Positions 49,069-61,200 of a DNA stretch of 64,000 nt are shown in pieces. A model generated the notes under the pieces. It saw nothing but the letters and a program-made list of their open reading frames with translations, was not told where the DNA came from and searched no databases. Within the stretch, counting starts at the first letter, position 1, and the number at the start of each line of letters is the position of its first letter. Both the position numbers and the translations under genes were made by a program. This DNA is from Nymphaea colorata (taxonomy: Eukaryota; Streptophyta; Magnoliopsida; Nymphaeales; Nymphaeaceae), in contig NC_045145.1 of assembly GCF_008831285.2 (NCBI RefSeq), positions 744,001 through 808,000 on the forward strand, given 5' to 3'.

Positions 49069-49404
49069 TATAGAGAGAGAGAGAGAGAGTGAGAGAGGGA
49101 GAGGGAGAGTGAGATTGGAACGTACTTGACCATTTGATTTTTCCAGGATAAAAGTTTGAGAGAAATTAAAAGAGAGAAAAAGGTGGTGTTTTAGTCTTTG
49201 GCCGTTAAAAAAAAAGGAAAATAGCCTGATATCTTGGAAAAAAATGAAATAGAGGCTAATTTAGAAAGAGAGAAATTGGTAGGCACGTGACTATTTGATT
49301 TTTCCAAGAGAAAAGTGAGAGAGAAAGTCAAAGAGAAAAGAAAAGGTGATATTTTAGTCTTTGGCCGTTGAAAGCACAATCGCTTAAACAGTACACAACC
49401 ACTT
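47561..49404. other. Spacer between direct repeats, no gene recognised
   Basis: Bases 47659-47677 are (GA)n. Frames at 47808-48365 are Lys/Asn-rich without motifs. Bases 48361-48500 are a GC-rich island. Bases 49030-49105 are a (TA)n-(GA)n tract. Two 90-bp pieces at 49123-49207 and 49282-49371 are similar (each has 'tttgatttttccag' or its close variant and 'ttttagtctttggccgtt'). Confidence 0.5.
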
Positions 49405-49990
49405 GTAAACAGTCTGCATCATAAGCTACTTGCTAATAAATCAGTAGCACATGAGAATATTATCGGTGGTTAAACACTGATGACTAAGTATTTTACCTTT
49501 AATATACCATAACCATAAAATACAATCTTCCCATGGTTGCAGCTCAACATTCAAGTGTTTGGTACAGCTGTACAATGGCCAAACTTTTTATACAAAAAGA
49601 AATAATTCAAATATCAAAACTGAAATCGTCTTTCAGAAAACTACACTTGGTGAACACATTTAAGTAGCTTACCTTTCCACTGAAAACTCTTAATTCTTCA
49701 AGTCACAACAGGAATTAATTCCATTTCCTAACAAACAAATGGAACTCTCCAGGACATGCCTTTTTACCCTAGGAAAACACAACAAGAGGGTACGAAATGA
49801 GACCAATTTTCCTGCGTTCATAAATATGCCAAGGAAAATCCATAGATGCCAAACGAATTCTTGAAGAAACTTCATCAATTAAGACATGGACTAAAGAAAA
49901 ATAAAAATAGACGTGTTACCCAAGAGGGAGACAGAGAGCAAGATTGCTCTTCTTGACTCCTTATGTAGTTCGCAGGATTCTGCTTTCTAA
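49405..49990. repeat. 0.58-kb direct repeat, copy 2
   Basis: This is the partner of 46995-47560. It ends about 60 bases before the LTR at 50052. Confidence 0.8.
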
Positions 49991-50051
49991 TCTTTGAAAA
50001 TGCTGCATTCTGCCGCTCTAACATGGTCAAGTACTTTAGCATAAACTTAAT

Positions 50052-50558
50052 TGTAAGCCTGCAAAAGAGAAAGAAGGATGAAGATGGTGAACAAAAGAAA
50101 TTAATGTGGTTCCGAAGAAAAATTCCTACTCTACAACCCAGTCATCAATTTCATTATGATCTGGTTCCCTTAGCACAGTATTTATACATTGCTATGTTTG
50201 ACTCGAATTTGAATCAGTTTCCATGGGTGTACAATCTGTTTGCTTGAATTTCTCCTTTGGTTTTGAATAGGAGATACTGACATTCTCCCAAAATCTTTCA
50301 CCATTGTGAAGAGGCGTTTTTGTTGCTTGTCCGATTGGCTTTGCTTCCATATTTATTGCTCTTAATTTGCTGGAATTCTGATTTATTGCTGGAGCCTTAT
50401 CAAGATGTGTTTTATTTTCTTGACTCACGTGGCTGATTTGATTTTCTGCCATATTAGTTACGCCTGATTTCCTGCAGTTATGATCCATGCCTGATCTCCT
50501 GGAGTTATGAACCGTTGAAGAAGCACCTCATTTTCTTGAGTGAGCTGGTGCGTTATCA
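50052..50558 (-). mobile_element. 507-bp 3' LTR of a Ty1/copia element
   Basis: On the minus strand the LTR begins TGATAAC directly after a polypurine tract (GAGAGGGGG, 50559-50567) and ends ...GCTTACA, so it has the expected TG...CA ends. 'tataaata' lies in its middle at 50179-50186 as a likely TATA box, and a C/T-rich stretch ends in 'ttgcagg' before the 3' end. It continues straight from the RNase H frame to its right. With no 5' LTR in the window, identity and target duplications cannot be tested. Confidence 0.6.
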
Positions 50559-51505
50559 CCCCCTCTCAACCGAAGGGAAGGTTGCATACGTAAGCCAAGA
50601 TGCTGAATCGTTGCTGAGACAATGGTTTGGTAAACGGATCTGCAAGCTGACCTTTGGTTGTGACAAATTGAGTTTTCATATTTTCCAGTGCAATTTGTTC
50701 ATAAACAAAATGATAATGGAGTTCCAAAATGTTTGATACGTGAATGAAAGACTGTTTTAATAGTGGTATGTAGTGCCAAAATGTTGTCACTCAATAGAAT
50801 TGGAGCTTTGGAGAGATAGACACTGAGATTTTCTAAAATAAAGGTAACCCATTTAATTTCAGCAGCAGCTCCGGCGAGGGCCTGGTATTCAGCTTCACAG
50901 GACGGGCGAGCAATAGTCAGTTGTTTCTTAGAGCTCCAAGATATACAATTTGGACCAAGAAATGTGCAGTATCCTGAAGTCGATTGGCGTGTATATGGAC
51001 AGCCCGCCCAGTCTGCAGCAGAGTACGCTCAGAGAGTCCAAACTTGGGGCATGCATGAATTGACATGCAAAATTTACTGCATAGGAGAGATCTGGCCGTG
51101 TAAGGGTCAAGTATTGAAGTGAACCTACAAGACTTCGATATGCGGTAGCATTGGAATAAGGAGGATCAATTTCGTCAGGAGATTTGGAACCAATAGTAAT
51201 AGGTGCGGTGCGCTCACTATTTTACATTGCTGCATTTGTGCTCTAGAAATAATGTCTTAAGCATATCTAGACGGATGCATAAACAAGCCATTGGAAGTCC
51301 TTGCAACTTGAATTCCCAAGAAGTAATTCAGATCACCCAGATCATTCATAGCAAATTGTTGTCTGATGGTGACGAGGAATGACATTATAAATGAATGTGA
51401 ATTTCTTGTATGAATGATATCATCATCATATAGTAATAGAATAGTGATAGATTTTAGCCCATGATGCACTCCAATGGATCCGGTAGAATTTGGTGGCTTC
51501 ATATG
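50559..51505 (-). pseudogene. Ty1/copia RT-RNase H, 5' truncated
   Basis: The minus strand carries the C-terminal half of copia pol. RT: ILLLYDDDIIHTRNS is the catalytic YVDD box with Val to Asp, then FAMNDLGDLNYFLGIQVART and GLFMHPSRYA. Connection: [19 protein letters not shown]. RNase [17 protein letters not shown], then [24 protein letters not shown] and, near the end, HYHFVYEQI with QLADPFTKPLS. At least four frameshifts or stops interrupt it. Similarity ends abruptly at 51505 on the 5' side, so gag, protease, integrase and the RT N-terminus are missing. The order RT-RNase H-polypurine tract-LTR is intact at the 3' side. Confidence 0.85.
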
Positions 51506-51689
51506 CTGAAATCTGAATTGTTTCTCTTCCCCTTACTAGATCGGCATTGATGTGGTGCTAGTTGTCCTCTTTGGCTCAGCAGTCTTGGCCGATCTGTTCA
51601 CCTCACACTGGTTGCCCCCTTACCTTGGTATGAGGTGGGTCTCTGAAAACTCAAGGCATTCATGATGCATTGGTTACTAAGTCGTATAT

Positions 51690-52850
51690 GGTCACCCTTT
51701 CACCACCCTCCTCAAGGATCCTACTTGTCTTTCAAGGAGATCGGAGGAATCCTTGCTGAGTCGCTTTAGCCGAGGGCTGTCAAGTGTCAAGTTCAATGCC
51801 TGGTCCCCATCCAACAAAAATAAATAGGCTTGCATGGAGCTGTCGACCCTGCACCCTATTTTCCCAATGTCTGTAGGCAGTGCAGAAGGGCCCTCCTGTG
51901 TTGAGCCCCATTCGAGCCCCCTGCACACTCAAGATGGCTTGAGCAGACCCGCCCTCAACGAGCCAAACTGCTCCAGCAGTGCTGACATATCCTTTTACAT
52001 TCACGGCAGTTGCTGGGGTCTCCTTGGTAGGTGTTGTCCTCACAGCCGTGCACAAAATGGAGATAGGGAGTGTGGGCAGTCCGCAGTTTGCCTTTAACAG
52101 GGCTGGTTGTGCGATGGAAGAGGTAACAATCACACCTCTGCCCTTCTGCTTTAGCAGCTCTAGAAGAGCCACTGGTTCGGCTTCTTCTAGCAGGTTGTCA
52201 GCTGCTTACACTCATGTAACCGCCCCCATTTGGCTCTGCACGTGAAGCACTGGCTGTGCTTGAAACGTACTCACCTTTCCTTAGGAGACAAGTGTTGTAA
52301 TGACTGGTTGAGGGCATTACTTGGGTCCACTGGTGGCGGAATGCCCTCCTCGGTTGGTATGCAGTCGCTGGCCCTGGCTAGCATGGGCAACATCAACTGC
52401 ATTTTTTGCTTGAAGAGACCAACCTAGGTTCTCTTTTCCCGTTCCAGCTCGAAAGTCAGGGCAGTGTCCTACCAGGCGTGAGTCTAGTTCTTCTCCTTTG
52501 TCCTGACACCTTCATGCTTTGAGCGTGTGTCAGAGAGTCCACTGCGTCACTGCCCTCAAGTTCTGCCGAAGGTTAAGTTCAATCTAATGATGGCCGCATG
52601 GCAATTTCAGCCTCCTGGTCCGGCTACTCTCCCTAGGGGCATTGTGCACCTTGACCCCCCATTGCGCATTGGCCACCATCGTCTAGTTCAACAAGGCATC
52701 CTTTTCTTCGACCTATTATTCCATGTCGATGGCACTATCTTCAATTTCACCGATGCAGAATCTACAACCCACAATAAGCAAAACGAAAAAAGGTTACGGA
52801 AAACCGGTTTTCACAATCATCGTTCTCCCAAGTGGCACATGTAGAACTCA
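51690..52850 (-). pseudogene. Degenerate Ty3/gypsy gag fragment
   Basis: Minus-strand translation shows IPPPVDPSN, then LSPKER, and a zinc-knuckle-like CFTCRAKWGRLHEC at about 52210-52250, followed by a Leu/Glu-rich piece (EAEPVALLELLKQK) that often follows the knuckle in plant gypsy elements. The knuckle keeps the two Cys, His and last Cys, with spacing close to the gypsy pattern. The gag core upstream (52400-52800) and the protease downstream (51700-52100) are too decayed to read. The interval is clearly GC-richer than its neighbours. Its left edge lies close to the truncation point of the copia element. Confidence 0.45.
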
Positions 52851-54218
52851 GAATACAAACCTTCTGCTCTGATGCATCTGATTCCCGAAATTTGATAACA
52901 GAGATGATAGCTGAAAAATGACTTTCTAGAGGTGACTAGATAAACAAGAAGAAACATAAATATACAGCTGATAGCATACTTATCAAGCTTTGCATCTTTT
53001 GGCACAAGACCTAGATTTGCACTACACTTTCCTTTCCATAGCACAGTCTTTCAGAACACGATTTTGTCTAATGGTAAACAGAGAAAAAGGAATAGCAACA
53101 ATAAGCATATAACAAATGCTCTTGAGATATTTAAACAACAAAAGTCACACTCGTTCAGAAGAAATGTAAATGAGCTCACCTGCTTTAAGGTCCTGGCACC
53201 TTAAGAAAGGGTTCGAAAAGATTTTGAAGCAGGACACAAGAAAAGAGTTCAATAAAATAGCATAAAAGAAGACAGAAGAATTAAGAAACAGTCAACAAGG
53301 AACAAAAATTGTCGTCAATAAAAGAAGTGATGCTAAAATTTATTCCTAAATCTAATCAGTCAGCAAAAGATTCAAACGATTAGCTGAAACAAAAACAGAA
53401 TTCATTTGTGAATCAAAGAAAGTTAAAAATTGTATTGTTTATGATAAAAAGGTAAAAGAGAAAAAATAAAAAATTCAGAATATTGAAAATAATTAAAAAT
53501 AAAAAGGACATGTGATCTATATTGATTCAAAGAGGGTTGATTTGGATCCATGGATTTCAGTACCATGAAATAAAGTATAATTCCAGCCAGGGTCATTCTT
53601 GAACGGCTCAAAATCATGTCAAATTGCTGAATAAATGTGATAACAGCAACAATAGTAGCAATATTTATTAATAAAGACCACTTAAATCAAACAAAGCCAA
53701 CTTGTTCTTAGCTCACTAACAAATCACAGTATTATCATGTCAGAGAGGCATTGTGATCAACACTGATTAATTTAACATTACAAACAGCACCAATATATGG
53801 TTAGAATGCTGGATGCACATCATGTACTTAATAGACAGCCAAGTTGGAGAAGAGAAAAACCAAGTAAGAACAAGACTGTCGTAAGCTAATGCGGGAAATA
53901 CACAATAACATAATGGAGAATGCAGACAAGAAGGAAATGAACTTCAAATACATGAATCGCTGAACATGTCCTGCTTGCAAGATAGACCCAGAATAATTTC
54001 ATTTGAAATCAGAGACTAAAGAGTAAATAAGTAATTAGTTTGGGAAAAAAGAAATTAACATTACACCAGAAGAAAAAACAGTTCTTTATGACCAACTTAA
54101 GTATAAAATGCTTATTCATGTGCATATATTTCTAATAGAAGCACTAAATTGGCATGTGCTAGAGGAATGCAAAATGAGAAACTAATTGATGAACATATTA
54201 ACAATTAAAATCATCAAC
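52851..54218. other. AT-rich, intron-like, no gene recognised
   Basis: The stretch resembles plant intron sequence read on the minus strand (T-rich on that strand). No exon could be supported. Confidence 0.4.
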
Positions 54219-54355
54219 CTTTGAGCTGCAGTGTCTGTCTCTTCGTTATCTATGCATTTTAGCTCGTTTTCATCAAAGCCTGTGCCCAAAAAGGAAGTCT
54301 CAGGTGCTGTATACAAATTGGTGCCAAAGTCATCAAAGTTATCCATATCAACATT
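54219..54355 (-). CDS. Acidic internal exon of an unknown gene
   Basis: On the minus strand 'ttgataattacag' provides an acceptor before 54355 and 'caaag|gttgat' a donor after 54219, bounding a 137-nt exon. It is open throughout in the frame beginning NVDMDNFDDFGTN, then LYTAPETSFLGTG, FDENELKC and IDNEETDTAAQ. The Asp/Asn/Glu-rich composition contrasts with the AT-rich flanks. I recognise no family. It may be part of a larger minus-strand gene or another stranded fragment. The exon boundaries are inferred from consensus only. Confidence 0.4.
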
Positions 54356-55149
54356 CTGTAATTATCAAAGGAAGACAAAAATTAGTCATGGGCTAGCACA
54401 ATCAATCTTCCTTGTTTCCCAAAAACAGATAACATCATAACAAGATGATAAGGAATATGTTATCTAAAGCATATTTATTTCCAGTTACTTAAAACACCAA
54501 GCACTTATTCACATTTGCCTCTGTTCTTGGGACCAGGGTTAGTATGGAATTGCGAGCGAGTAGAGAGACCCCCACAAATTTTCGGAAGTAGGAACTGAGA
54601 AATGAACTGGAAGTGACTCAAAAGTAGATCATGAAGCAAACGAGAGCCAAAGTAGTAAGTTAAGAGACAACTAGCCATCAAAAAATATAACTTATAAACA
54701 AAGATCAAACATTCAAGTTTCAAACTCCAAACTTTTTGCATAATTAAGTTTTAAGCTTGGGAAAAGATTTATAAAATAGGGTTTGATTACATTAGGAGTC
54801 TAGATTTTACTGAAAAAAGAAGCTTGCATCAGTTGCCTGAATGGGAAGCACAGTTCTGGTCACAAAGGAAGCTGGCTTATTTCTTTAAATAGTGCTCTCA
54901 AGACACTTCAAAAGCACCTTACTTTTTGCTTTCCAATGTGCTTCCAAGCCCCAGTCGTAATTCTGCTACACCTGCTTGGGACCAGTTTCCAAACTCAGGT
55001 GTTGTCACAGTGAGTGCGCTGGCCTTGAGGGAGACCAAGAATTCTCAGTTACCAATCTTATCATGTTTAGCATTTATGTTTGTTCTGCATGAATACATAG
55101 TATATGTCATATGTAATACGTATAAATCACATAGTTACCTACATGTTAT
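54356..55149. other. No gene recognised
   Basis: The short frames at 54505-54741 (minus) and 54926-55156 (plus) lack motifs. Confidence 0.4.
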
Positions 55150-56260
55150 AAGCTAATGTATGCGGATATTATAAATATACATATATCATATACATCATAT
55201 ATTTTATGTATTATATATATATTATACATTTACGTATACGTTACATAGTAATATACTAGATTTATGATGTCATATATACATTATATACAATTATATATAA
55301 TATTTAGGTAATATACATATATAAAACTATAATAGTTATATATACATATACCTATAACTATATACTATTTACGTCATATACTATAATATTATATACATAC
55401 AACTATATGTACACATTATATACACAATATATTATATGTAATATATACATAAATGTATCATATATACACACATATGTATATATATATGTGTGTGTGTGTG
55501 TGTGTTATATATGTTACGTAACATATATATACATATATGATAAATTATGTATTGCATATGTAATATAACATGTTATAAAGTAAGTCACATGGGTGCACGA
55601 ACTATGGTGGCACATGTGCACCGATGTGGGTGCGAACTGGCACGTCACTCGACTCGATCAAACTTAATGGGATGCTCCTGATGGCATATGTTATTCTTTT
55701 CTCTTGTTTTTTTTCTTTTTTTCCTTCTCCTATCTTTTCCTCTCCTATTTAATAAAACTTTGAATTTTGATGAGATTAAGGTAAGCTTGATAAAAAATCT
55801 AAAAATATACACAAATAAAATTACATATATAACAAATAACATGTGTGTATATATATATATATATATATGCTATAGCCGCATCCGCACCCATGTGGCATAG
55901 ATGAATACTATATAACATAGTTACTACTATGGATATATACAAGTGTAATCATATTAGTGTATTACATCATATATATATATATATACACATATATATATAT
56001 AATCATATATATAAACATATTACATATATATGTATGTATATGCATAATATGTATAACATTTGAAACTATATATGTATGTACATATGTACTATATTATACT
56101 ATAATATAATGGTATATACATATATGTGGAGTATAATACATATATTTATTATATATGTGATATGTGTATACTTATATAGTATGTGATATGTTAATATACA
56201 TACGTTAACAAATATACAATACATGTATGTAGTATATATTTTATAGTATACTGTACATAT
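55150..56260. repeat. 1.1-kb ATATAC-rich low-complexity block
   Basis: Nearly the whole block is built from variable runs of 'atatac', 'tatatat' and 'acatat', with 'gtgtgtgtgtgtgtg' at 55489-55504. One normal-complexity island (55570-55840) interrupts it. At that island's edges 'gatgtgggtgcg' near 55624 and 'cgcacccatgtgg' near 55883 are inverted copies, which suggests a small insertion. Confidence 0.85.
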
Positions 56261-58002
56261 CAACAAATGAATTTGAATGTTGCCTCAGCAACCAGCTTAT
56301 AGTGTTCAGGTACTGCACAATATGCGAGGAAAAGAAAGAAGAGTTAGCAAAGAAGCTCATTGCAATGAGATGCACAGGCATAGCAGGTGAAAATAAGTGA
56401 ACAACCTATCTTTGTCACAATTCTGTCTAAATGTTCAGCAAACTCATGAAAGAGCTGCTACTTATAGGTTTGCAAGAGCATGGAGTCACATACATCAGTA
56501 TGTACATGCAATTTTCAAGATTTTCCAGGAAAGCATTGTCAAATATAAAATATAAGTAGAAAAAAAGTAATAAAACAGCTGAGAAGATAACACTAATTTT
56601 CAAGATTTTCTTTTTGGTTTGTTATCTACATATGGTTAAAATGGGAATTATACAATATACATGTAAAAACAACTTGACCCTCTAAAAAACAGTTTTTAGT
56701 GGGAGGGGGTTTGGTTGACTGAAAATCATAATTAACTGAAGGAAGGCTTCTCAAAGAAACGTAGGTACCATCCACAAACTAGGCCTCACTCAGTAGACTA
56801 TTTACTTGGTTTCACCTACATACTTCTTGTATCACTAGGAATGAAAACTTAGTCATTACACAGAAATAAGGAATAGTTAATATCTAAACATTGCACCATA
56901 CACAGCAATGACAAACTAACTACCCTAGAGATTTTATACAGAAAAGTTCCACATGTCAACAGCATCGAAGTTCAATGTGGCTACTTTAATTTGTCTCAAA
57001 GTGAAGGAGCCAGTTCGGAGGTCGAGTTTGCCAAGTTCTGCAAAAGTTGCATGTTTAGGTCAAGAAAATGGTGGGCTAAATAGAAAGAAAATGAATGCCA
57101 AAGGCTGCAAAATAAGCATATGGGGTCATAGTCCAGCATTCCAAGGAGGACTACTTGAAAATGCACTACAAGAACTAATGCAAACGGTGGGCTAGTGATT
57201 TGGGTAAGTTGATTTGACATGGTCAATGTTCACCAATGCACGAAGAAACATAAAAATGAAGAACATCAGAAGATAACTTTGTCCTGGCATTACAAACTAA
57301 TTTTAACAATGCAAATATAAAGTTTGTGTTCTTAATCAACAGAAAAAAACAAGTCAACAAAGCAAAGCATATTCAAATACTATTTGATCACAAATATTTT
57401 AAATACCAAATCAAAGACAACAAGGTCTTAGAGCATGTGACTGCATGATGTAGAATTACCTCGTTCTTCTTGGCTATGCAAGATTACCCTGTTCCAGTTA
57501 GAGTTAAACTTGCGAACACAACATTTGCGAAGATTTAGAAATCGCTCTCTCTCTCTCTCTCAAACACCTGCCATGCATTCACAATCCAAGACTGTTGTAC
57601 CTGAATAGGCATGACTTGAGATTCTTTACAGGTTGCAGGATTTATGAACAGGGCGGTCACCTTGCGAAACTCAGAAAGTGTAGGTATTTGTAAACTTAGT
57701 AGTTTAGTCACATAAGTGAATGAGAGCAATAACCTTTCCATCATATTAAAAAAAAGAAGGCCCGTTAAGTGGCATCACCTTTCTATAATATTAAAAAAAA
57801 GCCTTAAATAAGACATTAAAAATTATATTGTTCATTAACTTATTAACTTATTCTTGTGTAGTAGTGCAATTTGTTATTCTTGTGTTTCAGGAAAATCTTA
57901 CGTGCAACGACATTTTATATTCTACTAGATTACAAGACAGAGGCCCTACGGCTCAACTTTATAAGTCTGCCACTGATTTGCATATGAGAGAAAAAGACAA
58001 AC
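56261..58002. other. No gene assigned; possible minus-strand exon traces
   Basis: On the minus strand 'gcaacttttgcag' before 57035 and 'gttcgcaag' before about 57520 (with the donor-like 'cgag|gtaatt' near 57460) bound short open stretches. I cannot assign either to a family. Bases 57546-57560 are (CT)n. Confidence 0.35.
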
Positions 58003-58242
58003 CTGGTAGCTCTTCGCAATTTATATCTTCGAATGTACTCTCATAGAACCTCATAGGTGTTCTTGTGGGGCTAGTTGCCAAATAAAATTTCCAGTAACCA
58101 CTCAATCAGTGCACAAATGGCAAGCCCTCAACCCAATAGCCAACACTTTCAAAAGACCTAGAAACAGCATCGTCATTCCATGTGGCTAAGTTGGAAACCA
58201 GCACATCAACTTTGCTTCTCTTGCACCAATACTTGAGAGGTC
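58003..58242 (-). pseudogene. GH2 beta-galactosidase (plant lacZ-like), one exon
   Basis: The minus strand has a 240-nt exon with acceptor 'tgtttgtag' and donor 'ctaccag|gtttgt'. Its translation follows the N-terminal part of the plant glycoside hydrolase family 2 beta-galactosidase: LKYWCKRSKVDVLVSNLATW, WNDDAVSRSFESVGYWVEG, LPFVH, a TGA stop, LSGYWKFYLATSPTRTPM, RFYESTFED. In the intact family the position of the stop is normally occupied by a Ser or similar residue within LPFVxSLSGYWKF. The enzyme would hydrolyse beta-galactosides in the cytosol. Neighbouring exons of the gene (the W.DPSFIKWRK start and the sugar-binding and TIM-barrel parts) are not found in the window. It is a single exon fragment with preserved splice signals and one nonsense codon. 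Confidence 0.75.
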
Positions 58243-61200
58243 CTACAAACAGCAGTTGAATAACTTGAATTTTTAAAGGTATGTCAAGAATACATAGCAG
58301 AAATATATGAAGGATGCCAAATTCAACTATCTACAATAAAAAAATGAAAAAAAAAGAGATGAACCCTGTACATGTGCCATCACAAATTGAGCTTCATACC
58401 TAAACAAGTTTAATTATACAAACTCAAATGCAAATCCCTATCTAAAGTTTTCCAATTAATCCACAAATCCTGAAAAGCAACATAAGATCATTATTTCAAA
58501 AATTGCACTGGTACATTGATGCATAGGAGGAGTTGATAAAATGCTCCTTGTCCCTTTCTTCACAACCCCCTTCAACCGGCTACCAATTTTAGGAGAAAAT
58601 ACAATGCATGCAGAACCAATGATCAAATCTTTACAGATCATCCTATTGACTCCATGTTCTACTGCACTATCAACAATTATGAAGACAGGAAGAGTCTTCC
58701 CCAAACAAAGCATATTCAAGTGTCCTATGCACTCAAAAGAGAAAGGGGCTAGCCTTTTCAAGAGGCTTGAAGTGAGAAACAAAACAAAGTGAAGATACCA
58801 ATGTAGAAGAAGTAGCGGCAAATATAGACGACTATAAAACTCTAGTATACAAATGCATTTTTATATACCTAGGTATAGCCATGACATGTGCAACTAACGT
58901 ATCTGCATTTTAATAGAATCACAAGCTCAATGAAGAGAACACAACAGTTAACAATCAAACTGCAACTACTTTAACTTAGACTCAAACAAGCATGGCATTC
59001 TGAACCACGAGCACTACCCTGAACCACATCCCCACTATACTAAACTACAGCTAGGAAGTCAACAAGAAGAAAATTCAATTTAAAACCAAACTTTCATGCA
59101 TCTCGAACTACATCAAAACATCAAGAAAATTCAATTTAAAATGTGTTCTTCACAAAAAAAAACATAAATTTCTTAAGGACAACCAAATGGATCCATGTTC
59201 GACTTAGAGAAACTCAATTGGCTGTATAGAAAATGATGAAGGACATGCACAAGGGAGATTCAAGCCCCTTCGCTCCCTCTCTCTCTCTCTCTCTCATGTA
59301 TATCCCCCCAACTTCAACCACTCCCATAACCTCCACGCCCCTCTCCTTTAGCACCCACCTAGCCAAGCTGAATCCCTACCAAGTCCCTAAGCACCCATGC
59401 ACGTTATGCCTCCCTCCTTATTCTCACCCTAGAGGTCACACCACATCCCCATCCTCGGACTCACCAAGGACTCCAAGGAAGAGTGACGCCTTGAGATCCT
59501 AAAGCAAGGACCTAGTGGCTTGGCAGCCCACACCTTCTCATAGACCCAAGTGAGGAAGGGCTCCAACAAAATAAGGCAATCAAAAGCCTTACTAGATAAT
59601 TTCCCTAGCAATAACACACAAATATATGCAAAATCACAATTCTCCCCACTAAACAAAAAGTCTAAAACTGTGTAGGTTGGAGTATTGGGTTTGATATGGA
59701 TACAGAGCCTTAAATAAATAATAATAATAATAATTAGAAAGTTTCACTAAAAAATTTGTAAAAAGTAAAATTGAAAAATCTGTTTCCTAGATGGAATTCA
59801 AAAAAACAAGAAATAGAGCCTAGTTTCCAAAATTTTTGTTTGTGAGAAATAGAAACAGCGAAAAGTTTAACAACAATATATCAAAATACTCAAAGTTGAA
59901 AAAAATTTGAAATTTTGCCGGCTGATTTTAACACAAGAAACTTCCAACCAACAATCAAACCCAAATTCAACTTTATCCCAGATCAGAACGTCATAAGTCT
60001 TATGACTCTGAAACAGAGAATGATTTTTTTAGTTTTTACAGGTTTGCCAAATCATGGTTAGACCTGTCGTTGTAAAGAGTTGATACCAAAACTAAATGTT
60101 GTATTGACTCAACGGAAACAAAGGACCTTCAAAAATAGTGAATTCTTATGATATAAGGAATGTCAATGACCAAAGACAAATAACAAAAAAACAAATCGAT
60201 GGCTAATATATGTTTGCAAAATAATTCAGCTAACTAACTAGGTTCAACCCATTCAGAAAAGCTTGACCCATGAAGAGAAACAAACACACAAAGTAAATAC
60301 CAAGGCATAACAGCTCCAATATTCATATGCATTCTAAAATATAAATCGGTGTAACCATGCCATGCACAACTAACATACATATTGAAAATCACAAGCTCAA
60401 TGATGAAAACACAACACTTAACAATCAGACACAACCACTTTAACTAAGATCCAAACAAGCATGAAATCAGAAAACTACCCACGTCCCCCCTGGATTAGAC
60501 TACAAATAAAATATGCACCTAAAGAAGGCCAGTCAAGCACCACAAGAAGAAAGTCTGAACAATTGACTTTCGACAATAGTCTCACATGATGAGGACTCTA
60601 GTTAACTGATGCACTACATGAAACTAACTCTAAACTGAGCACGGCCATAGGCTGGAATCACGTGGAACATAAAAAAAGATACATACTGAAGCTAGGTCTC
60701 AAAGGCTAAAGACTCTAAACCTGTTTGACACTCACCAATAAGACCTGACCTTAACACGTTTCCAAATGGAACCAAGTCCCAACCTGTAAAGAGAAAGTTC
60801 AATGGAGGACCCAGCAGCATGGTGGACAGTGTGCTCGATGATGCTTGAACATGGAACACCTTCTCTTACTCTCAGTTTTGACACTTGAAAATTCTTTACG
60901 CCACCTAAGAAGAGCAAACAAGAAGGATGGATAAATGGAAGGAAACCTACCGCATGCTGTAGATGCGGGATTGTTAAGATGAATGGTTAGATGGCTATGT
61001 GCCGGAAACACCATAGTCAGCTAGTATAAGGTTATGTAAATGAAAAAAATTAAATCATATAAAATCTAGAATTACATTTCAAAAAAACTACTACCTAAAC
61101 AGCAATAACAAATAGGACCCATGAGTGAGAAGAGGGGATTAAGTGTGATGCCCTTCGAATTTATGTCCATAAGGGAAACCAAATAAGATCACGTGCTTAC

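Noticed and set aside
51780-52172. 130-codon minus-strand frame as an independent gene
   Set aside because: It lies directly downstream of the gypsy zinc knuckle and is best explained as part of the decayed gag-protease region.
56270-56330. PEHYKLVAEATF after a good acceptor on the minus strand, reminiscent of CDT1-type replication factors
   Set aside because: Only a dozen residues match loosely and the frame stops at once. No second exon was found.
57165-57180. 'cactacaagaacta' as a CACTA terminus
   Set aside because: The similarity ends after 11 bases and no partner or subterminal motifs are nearby.
60790-60960. RWRKEFSSVKTESKRR on the minus strand as a possible first exon of the GH2 beta-galactosidase
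   Set aside because: The family start has FIKWRKR followed by a His-Cys-His region leading to the exon found at 58242. Apart from RWRK nothing else aligns, so the match is probably chance.
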